This document shows positions 6,565 to 14,376 of a stretch of DNA of 14,376 bases, one piece after another. Every line of letters starts with the position of its first letter. Positions within the stretch are counted from its first letter, which is position 1. A program made the position numbers and the translations under genes. Source of the DNA: Proteobacteria bacterium UBA6920 (GTDB lineage Bacteria > Pseudomonadota > Gammaproteobacteria > SG8-11); NCBI GenBank assembly GCA_002448875.1, contig DKAS01000192.1, forward strand, positions 1 through 14,376, given 5' to 3'. The notes under the pieces are model-generated. The model worked only from the letters and a program-made list of their open reading frames with translations, did no database searches and was not told where the DNA came from.

Positions 6565-9145
6565 GCGGCGATAAACCGCGCCGGAAGCGTCGCCACCGAG
6601 CGCCTAACCACAGCAGCGCCAGCGGCGAGAAGTTGCCGGCACCCAAGCCCGTTGCGTGTTTACCGCCTTCGTGTCGTTGCCGTGCCACCCCGCCCTGCTT
6701 CGACGACTGATGGGTGGATGGCGACGTAACCTGTACCGTAACCCGAGCTGACGCTGCGACGTGGAATTCGTCTTCGACCGTGTAGATGAAATCGTCCGTG
6801 CCGATGAAATCAGCGGGCGGCGTGTAGACCAGCCCTGCCGCGGTGTTGCGCGTCACCACGCCACCCCGGACGGTGACGCCGCCGCTGCCGGCTAGCTGCA
6901 GGGCGCCGCCATCGACATCCTCGTCATTAGCCAATACGGCGATGGTGACCGCCTTGCCGACCTCGGTAACGGCGACATCGTCGCGCGCTGTCGGCGGGTT
7001 GTCGACCAGCAGCGAGACGACGGCCTCGACACTGCCGGCACCCCACGCATCGCTGATCCGGTAGCGGAAAGTGTCGATACCGACGAAGCCCAACGACGGC
7101 GTATACTCGAATAGCTCGTCACCTGGTTTTCCCGTAAGCACGCCGTGATTGATATCATCGGACTCCAGCGAGGTAAGGGCAATGGCATCACCGTCGTTGT
7201 CCATATCGTTCATAAGCAGCGTTGCCGCATACACGTCATACGAATGCCCGGGAAGAACCATGACACGATCATCTGCCGAACGCGGTGGCGTATCCACCAG
7301 CACCAGCACGTCTGCAACGGCAGCGCCTCCTCTACCGTCGCTGATCGAGTATCTGAACTCATCCCAGCCAAGGAACTTCGGCGGCGCCAGATATAGCAAC
7401 TTATCGCCAGAGGATGTGATGTAGGCACCGGCCTGCGAGCGTGGTGTAAAATCCTGGATCACCAGCCTGTCGCCGTCGGGGTCACCATCATTTCGCAATA
7501 CATCGATTTCCAGCGCGGTTGACGGCAGCAGACTGAAGGCATCGGCAACGGCGTGCGGCGGTTGATTTTCATTGAAGCGCAGCACCTGGATGCCGACCAC
7601 ACGCGATACCGCCTGCGAACTCTCCGGCTTCTGATCCGCGAACAAGGCAAAGCGCACGGAGAATTCGCCGATTTGCCGCGGCACCAACTGCACATCGATG
7701 TGCCTGCCTGCATGCGCTGGCAGATCACCAAGCTCGCACGTAACCGTTGCCGCGATCGTGCACTCGCCGCCGTTTACCGTTTGCAGTTGCAACTCGTCGG
7801 GAATTGCCATGGCGATGGCAGCGGTGGTGGCGGTCCCGGCGGCGAGGTTGTCGGCGAAAATATGCAGGTGCAGTGATTGCTCGACAACCGCCGGCTGCAG
7901 ATCGGCGGTGACACTCAACGACAAGTCCCTGGAGTCAACGGAAAACACACCGATTTTTCCGCTGTATTGACCATCGAACGCGTCGACTGCGGCGCTGTAG
8001 AGATAGTCGCCGGCGGGATGTTCGACCATCTGCATGACAATATTAAGCGCATCTACTTCATTTACATTGTCCTGCAGATAGCCGGACAGGTGCAGTTCAC
8101 CGCTCAGCGGATTGCGGCGCAGACTAGTCAGCGTACCGGGGTGCTGCAAGTCCGCCGCCAGACTGCTTGCGAGATATACCCGATCTTTGTCGCGGGAGAC
8201 TTCCACCAGCGTGACGCTACGCAGGATGGCGGACACGCTGTCGGCTGCCCGCTCACCGGCGAAGTCCGCTCCCTGGTAGGTCTGGTCGGAAAGCAGATCA
8301 CCGGTTTGCGCATCCCGGTACAATACGCCCAGGGTACCGCTACCGGCGGCAGCGATGTAGAGATTCCGGTCATCACCAGCCAATGCCATGCCGCTGATTC
8401 CCTGCAGCCAACCGTAGCCTTTCCTGGATCGGTCATAGATAGTCCGCAGCAGCAGTTTGCCAGTTTGCGGCGCGCGTTCAAAATGCAGCACGCTATCACC
8501 GGTGCTGTCGGCCACATACAACGATACCCCCTGCTCCTGGTGGCTGATCAATGGTCGTCCGCCGATGGCGAGCAACGCCAGCTCCGCCTGCCCCGCGCTC
8601 AGCGTTTGCACCGATTCCGGCGCCGATCGACCGCCGTGTAAAACCAGTAAACTACCGCTGGCCGAGATATAAAGGAAGGCGTCATCCGGACTGACCGCGA
8701 TCCAACTAGGGTTCTGCAGTGCCGGCAAATCGCGCTGGGTGAGCGTGGTGGACGGAAGCAAAGACCCGTTGCTGCTATCGCGGCTGAAAATCAGTAGCGC
8801 ATCCGTCCCGCCGGTCGTCGTGGCACCGTGAGTCAGCACATAGAGTACATCACCGCCGTGATTGATCAGCAATTGCCATGGGCGACGCAGATTTTCCATA
8901 CCCGTTTGATTTGCATCTACCTGCCACAATGGCGTAATGTCTCTACCCCCGCCACCAACGCCATAAACCACAATTCGATCGGACAAGGGCTCCGCCACAT
9001 AAAGAAATCTGCCGTCACTACTACCGGCTGCGGCGGCTGGCATGCCGGATGGCAGCGCCTGCACGTACTGAATGGGCTGCATGGGTTGCGCGGCGGCATA
9101 ATCTGGGATCAAGAAAGCGATCCATACCATCAATACGCGCATCAT
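6509..9145 (-). CDS. Secreted propeller protein with cadherin-like repeats and a CTERM-like sorting tail
   Basis: This 878-residue protein begins with a short signal peptide (MMRVLMVWIAFLIPDYAAAQ). Residues about 25-405 are propeller-like, with repeated FLYVAEPLSDRIVVY, FLYISASGSLLVLH, VSLYVADSTGDSVLHF, NLYIAAAGSGTLGVL units as in lactonase/YncE-type propellers. Residues about 408-520 resemble a DUF11-like domain. Three cadherin-like/Ig-like repeats follow (about 527-617, 618-714, 715-807), each opening with PPxAxxD or similar and carrying an ND-DxDGD-type calcium motif. Residues 833-856 (GLGAGNFSPLALLWLGARWR and a basic end) match the Gly-rich/hydrophobic/basic plan of GlyGly-CTERM-like tails cut by rhombosortase-type enzymes. 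About 22 Pro/Arg-rich residues follow, inside the overlap with the convergent barrel gene. Two ATGs (9145 and 9142) follow a GGAAG site. It probably acts at the cell surface in binding or adhesion; no enzyme site is evident. Confidence 0.88.
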   Translation of the reverse strand: MMRVLMVWIAFLIPDYAAAQPMQPIQYVQALPSGMPAAAAGSSDGRFLYVAEPLSDRIVVYGVGGGGRDITPLWQVDANQTGMENLRRPWQLLINHGGDVLYVLTHGATTTGGTDALLIFSRDSSNGSLLPSTTLTQRDLPALQNPSWIAVSPDDAFLYISASGSLLVLHGGRSAPESVQTLSAGQAELALLAIGGRPLISHQEQGVSLYVADSTGDSVLHFERAPQTGKLLLRTIYDRSRKGYGWLQGISGMALAGDDRNLYIAAAGSGTLGVLYRDAQTGDLLSDQTYQGADFAGERAADSVSAILRSVTLVEVSRDKDRVYLASSLAADLQHPGTLTSLRRNPLSGELHLSGYLQDNVNEVDALNIVMQMVEHPAGDYLYSAAVDAFDGQYSGKIGVFSVDSRDLSLSVTADLQPAVVEQSLHLHIFADNLAAGTATTAAIAMAIPDELQLQTVNGGECTIAATVTCELGDLPAHAGRHIDVQLVPRQIGEFSVRFALFADQKPESSQAVSRVVGIQVLRFNENQPPHAVADAFSLLPSTALEIDVLRNDGDPDGDRLVIQDFTPRSQAGAYITSSGDKLLYLAPPKFLGWDEFRYSISDGRGGAAVADVLVLVDTPPRSADDRVMVLPGHSYDVYAATLLMNDMDNDGDAIALTSLESDDINHGVLTGKPGDELFEYTPSLGFVGIDTFRYRISDAWGAGSVEAVVSLLVDNPPTARDDVAVTEVGKAVTIAVLANDEDVDGGALQLAGSGGVTVRGGVVTRNTAAGLVYTPPADFIGTDDFIYTVEDEFHVAASARVTVQVTSPSTHQSSKQGGVARQRHEGGKHATGLGAGNFSPLALLWLGARWRRFRRGLSPPRTTSPGSYKTARPRRRR

Positions 9146-9181
9146 TCTCTTCCGCTCACGCCCACGCTCACGTCAATTCCC

Positions 9182-9200
9182 AAACCACCTGCGGTGGTTT
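9182..9200. repeat. Perfect hairpin upstream of the propeller-protein gene
   Basis: AAACCACC and GGTGGTTT form eight pairs around a TGC loop, 37 bases before the minus-strand start codon. There is no T-run on either side beyond three Ts, so it is not a good terminator. It may be a leader hairpin or an operator. Confidence 0.55.
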
Positions 9201-9408
9201 ACCGTCGCGCCAGTATGGAATGAGTCTGTGACGAAATGATGAATCCGGATTGCGTCGCAGGCCACGTAGCCAGCCGCCGCCCTGTCATCAATTGTTCAAA
9301 CCAGCGTAATATCAGCGTCATAAATAAGGACTACCATACGCTCCGCGGGTGACCAGAACGCCCGCAAAGAAAATATTTGAATCTATAGCCCCTCTCACTC
9401 GCAGATGC

Positions 9409-9434
9409 AGCCCCTCCCCCAGGGGCTTTTTTTT
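9409..9434 (+). terminator. Rho-independent terminator with no annotated gene upstream
   Basis: AGCCCCT (9409-9415), loop CCCCC and AGGGGCT (9421-9427) run into eight Ts (9427-9434). The signal works on the plus strand only. No plus-strand gene precedes it for more than 2.8 kb, so it must end either an unannotated RNA or antisense transcription. Confidence 0.8.
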
Positions 9435-9547
9435 CAGTTCGGGTGCTAAGATTGTGAACTTTTCGACATTCTCGCTCAGGTCGTCACACTCCGGCAACAT
9501 AATTGGAATTAAATGGTTGCAGACTCAAAACTATGGTGTGAACGGCC

Positions 9548-10075
9548 ATGTATAATTTCATTCAAGCCCTTACCCGCTTCGACATCAAATGCCTCCACCT
9601 TTGTTTGTCGGCAGCCGACCGGTTGAACGTGTTTTTTGCCGCCAGAATGATTTCCCATCTTGGCGATGGAGTCTACTACCTGTTACTAGGCATGCTACTG
9701 GCATGGCTGGAGCCAAACCACGGCAGCTTGTTTCTCAGCACCGGCTTACTAGCCTTTGCCATTGAACTACCGTTGTATCTGCTATTGAAAAACAGCATCA
9801 AGCGTTCTCGTCCCCAGGACGTGTTGCACGAATTTGTCGCCTATATGGTGCCATCCGACAAATTCAGCTTTCCCTCCGGACACACGGCGGCGGCATTTGT
9901 CATGGCCACCATCACTACTTACTATTATCCTGAATTTTCAACGTTTTCCTTTATCCTGGCGTCTATTATAGGTTTTTCCCGCGTAATTCTCGGTGTGCAC
10001 TTCGTAAGCGATATCGTGGCCGGCGCCATCTTCGGTACCGGTTCCGCGGTGGCGGCCATCAAATTCCTTACTTGA
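9548..10075 (+). CDS. PAP2-family membrane phosphatase
   Basis: This 175-residue integral membrane protein has all three signatures of the PAP2/acid phosphatase superfamily: KNSIKRSRP (K-x6-RP, 81-89), PSGH (109-112) and SRVILGVHFVSD (SR-x5-H-x3-D, 144-155) with the catalytic His112 and His151. Hydrophobic segments lie near 26-54, 61-80, 113-127, 131-147 and 155-173. Such enzymes remove phosphate from lipid phosphates such as undecaprenyl diphosphate or phosphatidate at the outer face of the inner membrane. The substrate cannot be fixed from sequence; undecaprenyl-diphosphate recycling or lipid A modification are both possible. The ATG at 9548 has a weak ribosome site; no better start keeps all motifs and the first helix. 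The pyruvate-kinase-like gene follows after 42 bases, so the two may be co-transcribed. Confidence 0.93.
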   Translation: MYNFIQALTRFDIKCLHLCLSAADRLNVFFAARMISHLGDGVYYLLLGMLLAWLEPNHGSLFLSTGLLAFAIELPLYLLLKNSIKRSRPQDVLHEFVAYMVPSDKFSFPSGHTAAAFVMATITTYYYPEFSTFSFILASIIGFSRVILGVHFVSDIVAGAIFGTGSAVAAIKFLT

Positions 10076-10106
10076 ACGATCGCTCTCGCCCGTGCGGCCA
10101 GGGTCA

Positions 10107-10131
10107 AGAATATTTTCATGAACAATATTCT
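10107..10131 (+). promoter_or_regulatory. Hairpin with the start codon of the pyruvate-kinase-like gene in its loop
   Basis: AGAATATT (10107-10114) can pair over eight bases with AATATTCT (10124-10131). The nine-base loop TTCATGAAC carries the ATG at 10118. No strong Shine-Dalgarno precedes it, so initiation may depend on this fold or on coupling to the upstream PAP2 gene. The stem is mostly A-T, so its stability is modest. Confidence 0.4.
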
Positions 10132-11998
10132 GCAAAATATCGAAGATGATACCTACGGTGGGCGACTGCGTGCGGTGTTACGGGACATGATGGCACTGCG
10201 CAGTTTTCTACAGACTGACGCTGGCGAACGTCTCAACCAATTCCGCAACCATCGCAACAGCGACGATATACCATTCAGTGCCCTGAATCTCGCACATTAC
10301 CTCGCGCTGCGTAAAGTTGATATACGCCCCTTGCAAAGCCGTTTGACGGACCTGGGCCTGTCCAGTCTTGGGCGAGGCGAGATCAACATCTTGCGCAATA
10401 TCGATCTTGTTATCGAAACCTTGAAGCGCGCCACCTCGTTTTATCCCCACGAAACCAGTTACGACCCAGATCTGAATTGGCCATCGGCCCGGGAAATGCT
10501 GGAAAAAAATACCGAATCGATACTGGGTTTTCCTACGCCCAGCCGTAACGTGAGGATAATGATCACCCTGCCCCCCGAGGCGGCGTTGAAACCGAGTCTG
10601 GTGGGAGATCTGATGCGGGCGGGGATGAATTGCGCCCGCATCAACTGCGCTCATGATGACACGGCGGCCTGGTCGGCCATGGTTCGCAACATCAGAAACG
10701 CCGAAGCGGAAACAGGTCGACACTGCAAGGTGCTGTTTGATCTTGCCGGCCATAAAATTCGAACCGGTAGCATCGCCCGCGGCCCTGCTATCGTCCATGT
10801 CAACATGACAAAGGATCTTTTTGGGCAGATTCAAGCACCCGCGGAAATCTGCCTGTATACCGACAATGGCGCGAGCAACGATACCTATCGTTACAATTTT
10901 TCTCTGCCGGCGGGATTGGGCGACACCCTGCAGGAAGGAGACCAGCTTCAGTTCATCGACTGCCGTGGCAAACACCGCAGTCTGGAGATCGTTCACCGCG
11001 ATCTGAGCGGCAATTGGATCGCCACTTGCCGGCAAACTGCTTATATCGAGTCAGGTTGCGAATTCTCGCAGGTTCGCAAGTCCGCGGACGGAGAATCCAG
11101 GGTTATCACCATGATCACCTTTCAGCCCTTCAGCGGTAAACCAGTCGAGATACGCCTGGTCCCTGGCGACCACTTGCTATTGAGCTGGAACGCGGAAGCG
11201 GGGCAACCGGCGCAGTACGATGATGGCGGCAAAATCCTGCGCCCGGCGGTGATTGGCTGCCAGCCTCGTAGCGTCATTGAAAGCCTGCAACCAGGTCACG
11301 CCGTGTGGATAGACGACGGGAAAATCGGTACCGAGGTTATTTCCGTGTCCGATGCCGGCGCATTGTTGCGGGTTATGCAGGCAGATCCCAACGGTACCTT
11401 GCTGAAAGAGGGAAAGGGCCTGAACTTACCGGAAACCCGGATGACCCTGCCGCCGCTCAGCGTCGAAGACCTGGAAAATCTCGATTTTGTAGTGCAACAT
11501 GCGGACATGATCGGCTTTTCCTTCGTCGAATCCCTGGACGATCTGAATTTTCTGATTATGCAGCTTCATAAACGCCAGCGTCCCGACCTGCCAATTATCG
11601 CAAAAATCGAAACTAACAGAGCGGTCAAGAACCTTCCGGAAATGATTCTGGGCACCCTCGGAACACACAAGATTGGCGTAATGATCGCCCGCGGTGATCT
11701 GGCGGTGGAACTTGGCAACGTACGCCTGGCGGAAGTTCAGGATGAAATACTTTGTCTGTGTGAGGCCGCCCATGTACCCGTCATTTGGGCAACCCAGGTA
11801 CTGGAAACCCTGGCCAAAAAAGGTGGTCGCTCACGTCCTGAAATAACCGACGCGGCCATGGGGGCACGGGCGGAGTGCGTCATGCTGAACAAAGGCCCCT
11901 ATATTTTCCAGGCGGTTGACGTACTAGACAGCATTCTGACCGCGATGCAGGAATCTCAGATCAAGAAATCTTCCCGCCTGCGCGCACTGTCCTGGTAA
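10118..11998 (+). CDS. Divergent pyruvate-kinase-family protein, expanded B domain, no C domain
   Basis: This 626-residue protein has an N-terminal helical extension (1-140, with NLAHYLALRKVDIRPLQSRL) before the pyruvate kinase core. Core motifs: ARINCAHD (173-180, for ARLNFSHG), FDLAGHKIRTG (207-217, for LDTKGPEIRTG), IDDGKIG (398-404), KGLNLP (433-438), AKIETN (495-500), IARGDLAVELG (523-533) and ATQVLET (558-564). The catalytic Lys496, the metal ligands Glu498 and Asp527, and Thr559 are kept. The K+-site Ser is Ala178, and the Thr and Glu of DTKGPE are Leu209 and Lys213, the pattern reported for K+-independent pyruvate kinases. MLSGETA is changed to MLNKGPY (589-595). The segment between the IRTG and KGLNLP motifs is about 215 residues, roughly twice the usual. 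The allosteric C domain is missing. It may convert phosphoenolpyruvate or a related enolphosphate; the true substrate is uncertain. It is probably not the cell's main pyruvate kinase. Confidence 0.9.
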   Translation: MNNILQNIEDDTYGGRLRAVLRDMMALRSFLQTDAGERLNQFRNHRNSDDIPFSALNLAHYLALRKVDIRPLQSRLTDLGLSSLGRGEINILRNIDLVIETLKRATSFYPHETSYDPDLNWPSAREMLEKNTESILGFPTPSRNVRIMITLPPEAALKPSLVGDLMRAGMNCARINCAHDDTAAWSAMVRNIRNAEAETGRHCKVLFDLAGHKIRTGSIARGPAIVHVNMTKDLFGQIQAPAEICLYTDNGASNDTYRYNFSLPAGLGDTLQEGDQLQFIDCRGKHRSLEIVHRDLSGNWIATCRQTAYIESGCEFSQVRKSADGESRVITMITFQPFSGKPVEIRLVPGDHLLLSWNAEAGQPAQYDDGGKILRPAVIGCQPRSVIESLQPGHAVWIDDGKIGTEVISVSDAGALLRVMQADPNGTLLKEGKGLNLPETRMTLPPLSVEDLENLDFVVQHADMIGFSFVESLDDLNFLIMQLHKRQRPDLPIIAKIETNRAVKNLPEMILGTLGTHKIGVMIARGDLAVELGNVRLAEVQDEILCLCEAAHVPVIWATQVLETLAKKGGRSRPEITDAAMGARAECVMLNKGPYIFQAVDVLDSILTAMQESQIKKSSRLRALSW

Positions 11999-12075
11999 AT
12001 ATTTCGCTGTTTTTTCACCCCCCGGACGACCACCGGCACCTATTGCCAAGGTACCGGCGGCCGTGGCGGCAGGAT

Positions 12076-14376
12076 TCAGGCGCCGTCTATCTTCCCCAGA
12101 GCAGTACGCGCTTCTTCGATGCCGTAAAACTTGGCGTTTCCTGACAGCGATTTACGCAGATTTTCCCTGGCTGACTCCCTGTCTCCCTTACCTAGCTGAG
12201 CCATACCCAGATGATACAGCAGCAGCTGCTCATCAGGCACCGCTTTGCTTGCCCGCTGGAGATAGTTGACTGCATCCTCGTATTTCCCTCTCTTGTAGTA
12301 TACCCAGCCTATAGTATCCAGATATGCCGGGTTGCTGCTGCCGAGCAGTGGTTCAATTAGCTTCTCGGCGCGCGCAACACTGCCTTGATCACTATCGCGG
12401 TAAGTAACCAGCAACATCGCTAGATTGTTGACCGCATTAAACTCGCCCGGCGCACTGCCGTTTAGTTTCTCATATAACGCGATGGCCTCGTCGATTTTCC
12501 CCACCGTCTGATAGAGCGACGCCAGCGTTGCCGTGGGAATCTCGGGAGCATCGGCTTTAACCATCCCTCGCTGCAGCAACACAACCGCGCCATCGATATC
12601 TCCGACTGCAACCTGCTCGCGCGCCAGATTACGATACAAGCCTGCATCGGTATCCTGCAGTTTCAACGCGCGCTGATAGTATTCTACCGCCTTGGGATGC
12701 AGGCCCTGTAATGCATATAGTTCCGCCTTCATCGCCAACAGCTTGTCGTTGGCGCGGTCCTTTGCCAGCATCTCATCCATTTCCAGCTGCACTGTATCGA
12801 AGTTTTTACTGGCGGCGGCATTGCGCATCAATTCCGCGAGAGCACCGGATAATTTCGCATCGCGCTTTAAAGCATTGATAAATTCCCGATTGCTCAAATC
12901 GTATTTCTGTTCTCCCTGCAGGACCAATCCAGCAAGATAAAAGTTTACCGCAGAATCTGGCGAACTCTGTTTGGCCGCGGTCGCCGCTTTGCGTGCATTC
13001 TCCGGGTTCCCTACCGCCAGTTCTGCCTTGACTTTCAATTCCAGCGCGATGACGTTGCTTGCCTCTTTGGTCAGTACGTAGTCTATGTGCGGCAAGGCTT
13101 CCTTGGCGCGATTTTCCTGCCCTAGGATCTGGGACAAAATCAGTCTGTTCTGCAGATTCCCCGGCTGCAATTCAGCGATCTTTTTCAGATAGTCCAGCGC
13201 CAGATTTCTTTCCTTGTTCATGATATGAGCCCGCGCCAGCAGCTGCATGATCTGCACGGAATCAGGCTGCTCCTTCAACAAGGTACGATAATCCTCTATC
13301 GCCACATCAGCTTTGCCTTGGGCCAGCGCCAGCTCTCCACGAACCATCAGCGCGTCGCTGTCACTTCGATTCTCCACCAACACCTGGTTCAGCAACTCCT
13401 CCGCTGCCGTTAGATCTTTGTCCGCCGCCAGCATCGCTGCAAGACGCGTCCGGGCCTGCAATCCGTACTTTTCCTTGCCATCCATTTCGATGACCTGGCG
13501 ATACACCTGCTTAGCCGCGGGACGCCGGTCCGTCGCCGCGTATATTTCAGCCAATGCGAAGCGAAAGCCATATACCTTGGGCTGTTGATCAATATATTCC
13601 AGAAGTTTTTTCTCTGCCGCTTCTTTACCGCGCTGCGCCTGCAGAAAATCGACATATGACAACTGAGCCTGTTCGCGAATGATGTCGACTCCTATCGCCT
13701 CTACCAGTACTTTTTCCGCGTCGTTTACTTTTTCCAACTTTATCAGGAACCTGGCCAGCTGCACGTAGTTTCCCATCTCGTCGGGAGATTTATCGATATT
13801 TTCCCGCAATTGTTTTATAGCTGACGATTCGTCGCCGCTATCGGCATACAGCTTGGCAAGAACACGACGCAGCGATCCGTCCCGCGGATGCAGGGCGGAC
13901 GCTTTCTGCAGCAGATCAAAAGACTTTTCCCGTTGATTCTGCTTCTCATAGAGTGACGCCAGGAGAAATACGGCATCCATGTTTCCAGGATCAAGATCGG
14001 CGGCGCGTCTGGCATAGTCAATTGCCGCCTGCACCTCGCCGTTCTGTGCGGCAAGGCCGGCGCGTACGATAATTGCATCGACGTTATCCGCCTGTTTTTC
14101 CATAACTTCGTCGGCCATGTCCCTGGCCTTATCGATCGCGCCGCCAAGAAAATATAAACGGGCAAGTCGGGCCTTCGCCGCATTGTTCTCCGGATCAATC
14201 TCCATCGCCGACAGATAGAATCCGGCGGCTTGTCGCGGCTGATCGAGTTTTTCCAGCGCATTCGCCAGTTGAAAACGGGCATCCGAATGCTTGGGCTCCA
14301 TTTGCAGTACATTTTGAAATTCCAGCCTTGCCTTTTCATAATTGCCGCTGGAAGCTAGCTCCTTGCCTTTCATCAA
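12076..14376 (-). CDS. TPR-repeat protein, PrsT-like, C-terminal part
   Basis: The frame is open to the right edge, so at least 766 residues are seen and the N-terminus (probably a signal or lipoprotein peptide) is missing. Almost all of it is tetratricopeptide repeats of about 34 residues. Examples are KARLEFQNVLQMEPKHSDAR, AAGFYLSAMEIDPENNAAKA, ALDYLKKIAELQPGNLQNRL and AVEYYQRALKLQDTDAGLYR. The C-terminus (YLDTIGWVYYKRGKYEDAV, then LLYHLGMAQLGKGDRESA and FYGIEEARTALGKI) resembles the ends of the long TPR proteins (PrsT type) that accompany exosortase/PEP-CTERM and exopolysaccharide loci. Those are thought to be periplasmic scaffolds for export or assembly. Generic TPR scaffolds would look similar, so the PrsT link is tentative. 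It is convergent with the pyruvate-kinase-like gene across 77 bases. Confidence 0.9.
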   Translation of the reverse strand: MMKGKELASSGNYEKARLEFQNVLQMEPKHSDARFQLANALEKLDQPRQAAGFYLSAMEIDPENNAAKARLARLYFLGGAIDKARDMADEVMEKQADNVDAIIVRAGLAAQNGEVQAAIDYARRAADLDPGNMDAVFLLASLYEKQNQREKSFDLLQKASALHPRDGSLRRVLAKLYADSGDESSAIKQLRENIDKSPDEMGNYVQLARFLIKLEKVNDAEKVLVEAIGVDIIREQAQLSYVDFLQAQRGKEAAEKKLLEYIDQQPKVYGFRFALAEIYAATDRRPAAKQVYRQVIEMDGKEKYGLQARTRLAAMLAADKDLTAAEELLNQVLVENRSDSDALMVRGELALAQGKADVAIEDYRTLLKEQPDSVQIMQLLARAHIMNKERNLALDYLKKIAELQPGNLQNRLILSQILGQENRAKEALPHIDYVLTKEASNVIALELKVKAELAVGNPENARKAATAAKQSSPDSAVNFYLAGLVLQGEQKYDLSNREFINALKRDAKLSGALAELMRNAAASKNFDTVQLEMDEMLAKDRANDKLLAMKAELYALQGLHPKAVEYYQRALKLQDTDAGLYRNLAREQVAVGDIDGAVVLLQRGMVKADAPEIPTATLASLYQTVGKIDEAIALYEKLNGSAPGEFNAVNNLAMLLVTYRDSDQGSVARAEKLIEPLLGSSNPAYLDTIGWVYYKRGKYEDAVNYLQRASKAVPDEQLLLYHLGMAQLGKGDRESARENLRKSLSGNAKFYGIEEARTALGKIDGA

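Larger units (their letters stand above)
9146..9547. other. Intergenic region with repeats, a hairpin and an orphan terminator
   Basis: It separates the divergent propeller-protein gene (minus) and PAP2 gene (plus). It holds tandem CGCTCACG octamers (9153-9160 and 9165-9172) just upstream of the propeller gene, a hairpin at 9182-9200, two CAGCGT copies near 9302-9318, and a plus-strand terminator at 9409-9434. CATAAT at 9498-9503 could be the -10 of the PAP2 gene, but no matching -35 was found. Short frames here (for example a 38-codon frame from 9237) lack ribosome sites. Confidence 0.6.

Noticed and set aside
9349..9555. 68-codon plus-strand frame upstream of the PAP2 gene
   Set aside because: It reads straight through the strong terminator at 9409-9434 and has no ribosome site.
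12029..12060. Hairpin between the pyruvate-kinase-like and TPR genes as a terminator
   Set aside because: The stem (CCGGCACC against GGTACCGG) has a mismatch and is not followed by a T-run on either strand; the nearby T-run lies before the stem.

Overview
The window is chromosomal DNA of moderately high GC that looks gammaproteobacterial. The fused amino-acid-kinase/GNAT ArgA, the DjlA-type membrane-anchor N-terminus, and an outer-membrane protein ending in a C-terminal Phe all point to a Gram-negative gammaproteobacterium. The species cannot be named from this sequence, and no phage, plasmid, tRNA, rRNA or CRISPR locus is visible.

Layout. At the left edge the minus strand carries moeA (molybdenum cofactor synthesis), followed about 40 bases downstream by the first 74 codons of a djlA-like co-chaperone gene that leaves the window. 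Upstream of moeA a strong bidirectional terminator (1621-1655) closes an apparently complete tiny gene for a 26-residue single-span membrane peptide (1679-1759, minus). This gene has its own Shine-Dalgarno and a candidate promoter. About 550 bases without a convincing larger gene follow, holding a hairpin and imperfect 36-base-period repeats (about 2020-2108).

The plus strand then carries argA (first step of arginine synthesis) and, 41 bases on, a large secreted outer-membrane protein that joins a gluzincin-type metallopeptidase domain, a TolB-like propeller and a BamA-like barrel. Its 3' end overlaps, tail to tail, a minus-strand gene for an 878-residue secreted protein. That protein has a beta-propeller, a DUF11-like domain, three cadherin-like/Ig-like repeats and a C-terminal sorting-tail-like segment.

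After a 400-base gap containing an orphan plus-strand terminator, a PAP2-family membrane phosphatase and a divergent, C-domain-less pyruvate-kinase-family protein lie in tandem on the plus strand. The pyruvate-kinase start codon sits in the loop of a predicted hairpin. The right end is filled by a minus-strand TPR protein resembling the PrsT-type proteins of PEP-CTERM/exosortase loci; its N-terminus lies outside the window.

Housekeeping functions (moeA, djlA, argA) are thus interleaved with envelope and secretion functions (barrel protein, CTERM-like propeller protein, PAP2 phosphatase, TPR protein). The most novel-looking items are the 26-residue membrane peptide gene, the peptidase-propeller-barrel fusion, the PAP2/pyruvate-kinase-like pair and the repeat cluster before argA. 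I do not see a complete new multi-gene system.
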